Shown: positions 6,566 through 10,576 of the stretch, piece by piece
Position numbering within the stretch: position 1 is the stretch's first letter
Layout: each line of letters opens with the position of its first letter
From: DASWOJ01 sp964242325
Lineage (GTDB): Bacteria > Pseudomonadota > Alphaproteobacteria > Acetobacterales > Acetobacteraceae
DNA length: 10,576 bases
NCBI GenBank assembly: GCA_964242325.1
Contig: CAXTCI010000187.1
Location: 1 to 10,576 of the forward strand
Reading direction: 5' to 3'
Translations under genes and position numbers: made by a program
Notes under the pieces: model-generated
Database searches by the model: none
The model's input: only the letters and a program-made list of their open reading frames with translations
What the model was told of the DNA's origin: nothing

Positions 6566-7579
6566 CTACCGTCCCCGCCGCCCGGCCGCGCCCCGCGCCA
6601 GCGCCAATACCAGCCGTCGTACCAGCAGCCCATCCGGCGCCCCGGTCTGCTTGCACGCCAATTCCACTCGCCGGGCCTCCTCCATCGCCTGGCCCAGCCG
6701 CCCGGCGTCCCACAGCGCCAGAGACCGCGCGAAGTCCTCTGCCCGCTTGAAGAACACCGGCGGCCGCAGTGCCCGGGCCGCATCCCCCGCCGATAGTCCT
6801 GCCACCATGTGCCCTCGCGCCAAGTGCAGCCGTCCCAAATGCGACAGCACCCCGCGCACCACCGCGACGGGCGCCATGCCCTCGGCCAAGGTCCGCTCCA
6901 TCGCCAGGTCCGCCCCGGCGACATCTCCCAAGGTCGCGGCATAAACCGCATCGTCGAACGACACCGCCGCTTGATCGCCCACGCAGGCGCGCACGGCATC
7001 CAAATCCAGCGAGCGCTCCGCGCCGGCATAGAGGATGAGCTTCTCGACTTCGCCCCGCGTTGCTCCGCGGTCCCCGCCGATGCGCTGCAACAGCCATTCC
7101 AGCGCATCCCGGTCTAGCCGCACTCCGGCCGCCTGCAGCCCGCCCTCGACCGCATCCTGCAGCGCCTTGCCGTCCTCTGGATAGCACGCCAAAGCCGCCC
7201 CGTTCGCCGCACCTTCCAGCAGCGCCCGCAGCTTGCTCTTGCCCGGCAGCGCCCCGGCTTCCAGCACCACCAGGCTGTCGCCGGGGCCTTTCAGCACCGC
7301 CGTCACCGGCGTCAGCAGCGCATCGCCCGCGTCCCGCACCCGGATCACGCGCCGGCCACCCATCATGGCGATGGCAGACGCTTCCTCTGCCAGCCGCGCA
7401 TGGTCTTCCCGTGACAGCCAGGCCACCCGGAACGGGTCGTCCGCCGCGCCCACCACGGCCTGGGTCAACTGCCCCGCCCGGTGCCGCACCATGCCCTCGT
7501 CGTCCCCGTGCAGCAGCACGGCGCGCACCGGGCCGGGATCGCGCAGGAACGCCGCCATGCGGCGGGCATCGAGCTTCAA
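6566..7579 (-). CDS. holA: DNA polymerase III subunit delta (clamp-loader)
   Basis: 337 residues, the usual length. HolA is the clamp-loader subunit that opens the beta sliding clamp during replication. Visible features: N-terminal 'MKLDARRMAAFLRDPG' and 'AVLLHGDDEGMVR' (20-32), the degenerate nucleotide-binding loop region typical of alphaproteobacterial delta; 'IGGDRGATRGEVEKLILYAG' (167-186), the conserved helix of the AAA-like part; 'SFDDAVYAATLGD' (207-219); and a helical collar domain with 'VFFKR' (275-279) and 'ELACKQTGAPDGLLVRRL' (306-323). The start is TTG at 7579, kept because KLD..R..AFL is the normal N-terminus of the family; no ATG or GTG lies in frame upstream, and the first in-frame ATG (7558) would cut that motif. 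The ribosome binding site is weak and the gene starts 10 nt after the lptE stop, suggesting translational coupling. Third gene of the leuS-lptE-holA operon. Confidence 0.95.
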   Translation of the reverse strand: MKLDARRMAAFLRDPGPVRAVLLHGDDEGMVRHRAGQLTQAVVGAADDPFRVAWLSREDHARLAEEASAIAMMGGRRVIRVRDAGDALLTPVTAVLKGPGDSLVVLEAGALPGKSKLRALLEGAANGAALACYPEDGKALQDAVEGGLQAAGVRLDRDALEWLLQRIGGDRGATRGEVEKLILYAGAERSLDLDAVRACVGDQAAVSFDDAVYAATLGDVAGADLAMERTLAEGMAPVAVVRGVLSHLGRLHLARGHMVAGLSAGDAARALRPPVFFKRAEDFARSLALWDAGRLGQAMEEARRVELACKQTGAPDGLLVRRLVLALARGAAGRRGR

Positions 7580-7589
7580 GCGGGCGGCT

Positions 7590-8141
7590 TCACGTCGTCC
7601 GGTTGGCGTGCTGCTGGAAGTAGGTCGCCAGCTTGAGCGTGATCTGGTCCGCCAGCGCCTGCGTCACCCGCACATTGGCTGCCTGGCCCTCAAGGTCCGC
7701 GGCAAAGTATTGCTGGTCCAAAATATTGTAGCCGTCCAGCACCCGCGCCGACCCGTTTGCCAGCGGCGTGCGCTCCAGCGACAGGGTACGCAGCACCCAC
7801 GACGCCGTGCCGACCAGCCGTATCCGCGTCGTCGAGTTGTCCCGCTGGAGCGCGATGCCCTCGCCCGCCACGGTGTAGTTGACTTCGAGCTGATACTTCT
7901 TCGCCACCCCCGTCCCGGTGCCCTCGAACCGCTGCTGCAGCGCCTGGCGGATGAGCTGGCCGTTCCGCTCCGGCAGTATGGGCACATAAACGGCCGCCAG
8001 CTCCGCCGCCGCTGGGCCGGGCGCGCCGCCAGCCGCCGGAGCATACAGTGGATGGAACCCGCAGCCGGCCAGCCCGCTAGCCGCGCCCAGCAGGACCAGG
8101 CGCCGGCCCAGCACGGGGCTGGGCACCGGCCCGGCGCTCAT
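7590..8141 (-). CDS. lptE: LPS-assembly lipoprotein LptE
   Basis: 183 residues. LptE plugs the LptD barrel in the outer membrane and helps insert LPS. The N-terminus has Arg-Arg, a hydrophobic core and the lipobox L24-A-G-C27, followed by 'GFHPLYAP', the characteristic start of mature LptE. The body has the alternating beta-strand pattern ('YQLEVNYTVAGEGIALQRD', 'TRIRLVGTASWVLR') and ends in a helix with 'QALADQITLKLATYFQQH', as in the family. The ATG at 8141 overlaps the leuS stop in an ATGA arrangement, with a GGTGG Shine-Dalgarno inside the end of leuS, so translation is coupled. The position between leuS and holA is a conserved proteobacterial arrangement and supports the call. Confidence 0.93.
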   Translation of the reverse strand: MSAGPVPSPVLGRRLVLLGAASGLAGCGFHPLYAPAAGGAPGPAAAELAAVYVPILPERNGQLIRQALQQRFEGTGTGVAKKYQLEVNYTVAGEGIALQRDNSTTRIRLVGTASWVLRTLSLERTPLANGSARVLDGYNILDQQYFAADLEGQAANVRVTQALADQITLKLATYFQQHANRTT

Positions 8142-10576
8142 CCCGCCACCACGAAGTTCACGATGCGGTCCGGCACGTGGATGCGCTTCACCACCCGGCG
8201 GCCGTCCAGCAGCCGTGCCACCGCAGGGTCGGCCTCCGCCGCGGCGATGGCCGTTGCAGCGTCCGCTCCGGGCGCCAGCAGCACGGTGGCGCGCAGCTTG
8301 CCCATCACCTGCACCGCCACCGTCACCTGGTCCACCGCCACCAGCGCCGGATCCGCGGCAGGCCAGGGCTGGTCGGCCAGCAGCGGGCTACCGGGGTCCA
8401 GCATGTCGTTCACCGTTTCCGCAAGGTGCGGCGCCATCGGCGCCAGCAGCCGCGCCAGGATGCCCGCGGCTTCCCGCCGAGCCCAGGCCAGGCCCTTGGT
8501 CTCCGGCGCGCGCTCCGCGTCGAGCAATGCGGATGTCAGCTCGTGCAGCCGGGCGACAGCGACGTTGAACGCAAAGCTTTCCAACGCCTCCGTCACCGCC
8601 ACGACGGTGCGGTGTGCCGTCCGCCGCAGCGCCATTGCCTCCGGCGCGAACTCCGTCGGAGCCGCCCCGACTTGGGTCGCCCCAGCCTGGGTAGATGCTG
8701 CCTGGGTCGCCGCCGCCATGGCCTGGCCGATGCGGAACACCCGGCCCATGAAGCGGTGCGCCCCGGCGATCCCCGCCTCGGTCCACTCGATATCCCGCTC
8801 CGGCGGGTTGTCCGACAGCACGAACCAGCGCGCAGTGTCGGCGCCGTAGCGGTTGATGATCGCGCCGGGGTCCACGGTGTTGTGCTTGCTCTTGGACATC
8901 TTCTCGACCCGGCCCAGCACGACGGGTTGGCCGTTCGCGCGCTGGACCACGGCGCCATCCGGCAGCCGCTCGACCTCGTCCGGATACAGCCAGGCGCCGT
9001 TGCCGTCCTGGTAGCTTTCGTGCGTCACCATCCCCTGGGTAAAAAGGCCGCGGAACGGCTCGGCCACGTCCAGCACACCGATTGCTTGCAGCGCCCGAGT
9101 GAAGAACCGGGCGTAGAGCAGGTGCAGGATCGCGTGCTCGATCCCGCCGATATACTGGTCCACCGGCATCCAGTGGTCCACCGCCGCACGCTGAACCGGC
9201 TCCGCCGCATGCGGGGCGCAGAACCGGGCGAAGTACCAGCTACTGTCCACAAAGGTGTCGAGGGTGTCGGTTTCGCGTCGGGCAGGAGCGCCGCAAACAG
9301 GGCACGCAACGTGCTTCCAGGTGGGATGGTGGTCCAGCGCGTTGCCGGGCTTATCGAAAGACAGGTCCTCCGGCAGCCGCACCGGCAGGTCTGAGTCGGG
9401 TACTGGCACCGTGCCGCAAGCGTCGCAGTGGATCAGCGGTATCGGGCAGCCCCAGCCGCGCTGCCGGCTGACGCCCCAGTCCCGCAGCCGCCAGTTGACG
9501 ACGCCCGTCCCTGCCCCATCCCGCTCCAGCGCGTCAATCACCGCGCGCTTGGCCGCGTCCGTATCCATCCCGTCCAGGAAGCCGGAGTTGATGATGCGGC
9601 CGGGTCCGTCATACGCCTGCGCGCCCACCGTGAACGACCCGGCGTCCTCCCCCGGCGGCAGCACCACCGCCGGAGTCGCCAACCCATACTTCCGGGCGAA
9701 GTCCAGATCCCGCTGGTCGCCGGCCGGGCAGCCAAAGATGGCGCCGGTGCCGTATTCCATCAGCACGAAGTTGGCGATCCAGACCGGAAAGGTCACCCCG
9801 GGCAGGAACGGATGCCCTACACGCAGCCCGGTGTCATAGCCCTGCTTCTCCGCCGTCTCGATGGCGGCCTCGCTGGTGCCCAGACTGCGGCATTTGGCCA
9901 CAAAGGCCGCCGCCGCCGGGTCAAGCGCCGCGGCGTGGGCGGACACCAGATGCTCCGGCGCGAGTGCTACGAAGGACATGCCGAACAGCGTGTCCGGCCG
10001 GGTCGTGAACACCTCGATCTGGCTCTGGTCTCCGGCCGGCGTCGTCAGCGGAAAGCGCACCCTTGCGCCTTCGCTGCGGCCGATCCAGCGGGCCTGCATG
10101 GTGCGGACGCGTTCGGGCCAGCCGTCCATGCCGTCCAGCGCGGCCAGCAGCTCCGGCGCGAACTGGGTGATGCGCAGGAACCACTGGCTGAGCTGCCGCT
10201 TCTCGACCGGGGCGCCGGACCGCCAGCCGCGTCCGTCAATCACCTGCTCGTTGGCCAGTACGGTGCCGTCCACCGGGTCCCAGTTGACCCAGCTCAGCTT
10301 GCGCTCCGCCAGCCCCGCCGCCATCAGGCGCAGGAATAGGCGCTGCTGCTGCCCGTAGTACTCGGGGTCGCAAGTCGCGAACTCCCGCGACCAGTCGATC
10401 GACAGGCCCATTCGCTGCAGCTCTGCCCGCATGGCGGCGATGTTGGCATACGTCCATTCGGCCGGATGCACGCCGCGGTCCCGGGCCGCGTTCTCCGCCG
10501 GCAGGCCGAAGGCGTCCCAGCCCATCGGGTGCATAACCGAGAACCCGCGCGCCCGCTTGTAGCGCGCCACCACGTC
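8138..10576 (-). CDS. leuS: Leucyl-tRNA synthetase (5' end outside the window)
   Basis: 812 codons are present; by comparison with E. coli LeuRS about 59 N-terminal residues, including the HIGH-type motif, lie beyond the right edge. It charges tRNA-Leu in the cytoplasm. Motifs in order (numbered from the second codon visible): 'GWDAFGLPAENAA' (18-30); editing domain with 'FTTRPDTLFG' (189-198) and 'YGTGAIFGCPAGDQRD' (274-289); zinc-type cysteine pairs 'CDAC' (383-386) and 'CPVC' (424-427); 'DSSWYFARFC' (443-452); 'DQYIGGIEHAILHLLYARF' (472-490); leucine-specific region around 'GLFTQGMVTHESY'; KMSKS (558-562); anticodon-binding domain; C-terminal domain. Two oddities: Gly replaces the His usually seen before DQRD in the editing pocket, and an Ala/Thr/Gln pentapeptide triplication (about 621-635) follows the catalytic core. 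The reading frame is open throughout. First visible gene of the operon; its promoter is not in the window. Confidence 0.98.
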   Translation of the reverse strand, partial: DVVARYKRARGFSVMHPMGWDAFGLPAENAARDRGVHPAEWTYANIAAMRAELQRMGLSIDWSREFATCDPEYYGQQQRLFLRLMAAGLAERKLSWVNWDPVDGTVLANEQVIDGRGWRSGAPVEKRQLSQWFLRITQFAPELLAALDGMDGWPERVRTMQARWIGRSEGARVRFPLTTPAGDQSQIEVFTTRPDTLFGMSFVALAPEHLVSAHAAALDPAAAAFVAKCRSLGTSEAAIETAEKQGYDTGLRVGHPFLPGVTFPVWIANFVLMEYGTGAIFGCPAGDQRDLDFARKYGLATPAVVLPPGEDAGSFTVGAQAYDGPGRIINSGFLDGMDTDAAKRAVIDALERDGAGTGVVNWRLRDWGVSRQRGWGCPIPLIHCDACGTVPVPDSDLPVRLPEDLSFDKPGNALDHHPTWKHVACPVCGAPARRETDTLDTFVDSSWYFARFCAPHAAEPVQRAAVDHWMPVDQYIGGIEHAILHLLYARFFTRALQAIGVLDVAEPFRGLFTQGMVTHESYQDGNGAWLYPDEVERLPDGAVVQRANGQPVVLGRVEKMSKSKHNTVDPGAIINRYGADTARWFVLSDNPPERDIEWTEAGIAGAHRFMGRVFRIGQAMAAATQAASTQAGATQVGAAPTEFAPEAMALRRTAHRTVVAVTEALESFAFNVAVARLHELTSALLDAERAPETKGLAWARREAAGILARLLAPMAPHLAETVNDMLDPGSPLLADQPWPAADPALVAVDQVTVAVQVMGKLRATVLLAPGADAATAIAAAEADPAVARLLDGRRVVKRIHVPDRIVNFVVAG
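8673..8717. repeat. 15-bp tandem repeat, three units, inside leuS
   Basis: Units start at 8673, 8688 and 8703, each opening TGGGT and 15 bp long (TGGGTCGCCCCAGCC, TGGGTAGATGCTGCC, TGGGTCGCCGCCGCC). In LeuRS they give three pentapeptides of the form [AG][AS]TQ[AV]. The period is a multiple of three so the frame is kept. Confidence 0.8.

Noticed and set aside
7233..8849. A 538-codon plus-strand open frame spanning lptE and parts of holA and leuS
   Set aside because: It is antisense to three firmly identified genes and its translation is Arg/Ser/Ala-rich low complexity, a GC-rich shadow.
1..10576. tRNA, rRNA, insertion sequence, prophage or defence system
   Set aside because: No transposase, integrase, terminal inverted repeats, RNA gene or known defence domain was recognised on either strand; composition is uniform throughout.

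Overview
The window is about 10.6 kb of very GC-rich DNA (roughly 70% by eye) with strong codon bias, from a Gram-negative bacterium. The minus-strand order leuS, lptE, holA and the sequence style of the proteins (an alphaproteobacterial-type LeuRS with 'YGTGAIFGCPA', and an AI-2E permease with a C-terminal Rossmann-like domain) point to an alphaproteobacterium. My best guess is Rhodospirillales/Acetobacteraceae; no rRNA or other phylogenetic marker is present to confirm this.

Layout from left to right. (1) 28-2004, minus: an AI-2E/PerM-type permease with a long cytoplasmic C-terminal domain. (2) 2005-2365: a 361-bp divergent intergenic region without a gene. (3) 2366-4081, plus: a complete IlvD/Edd-family dehydratase of the sugar-acid (arabinonate/xylonate-like) type, with all cluster and metal ligands in place. 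(4) A 34-bp convergent gap with a weak dyad. (5) 4116-5777, minus: an unusual exported protein with two degenerate SNase-like repeats and a Gly/Pro/Phe/Arg-rich tail built from 15-nt units. (6) 5783-6373, minus: a glycine-zipper lipoprotein just upstream of it, so the two form a two-gene unit. (7) 6374-6565: a leader/promoter region with two small dyads and a relatively AT-rich patch. (8) 6566-10576, minus: the housekeeping operon leuS (5' end outside the window), lptE and holA.

The housekeeping operon combines leucine charging of tRNA, delivery of LPS to the outer membrane and loading of the replicative clamp. The lipoprotein and SNase-like pair is a second cell-envelope unit of unknown job. 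The dehydratase and permease are separately transcribed and probably unrelated to each other.

I see no mobile element, phage, CRISPR array, tRNA/rRNA or defence system. The region is mostly ordinary core chromosome. The parts most worth a second look are the tandem pseudo-SNase secreted protein, the permease's soluble domain, and a small change in the LeuRS editing pocket (Gly in place of a usually conserved His) together with a 15-bp triplication in leuS.
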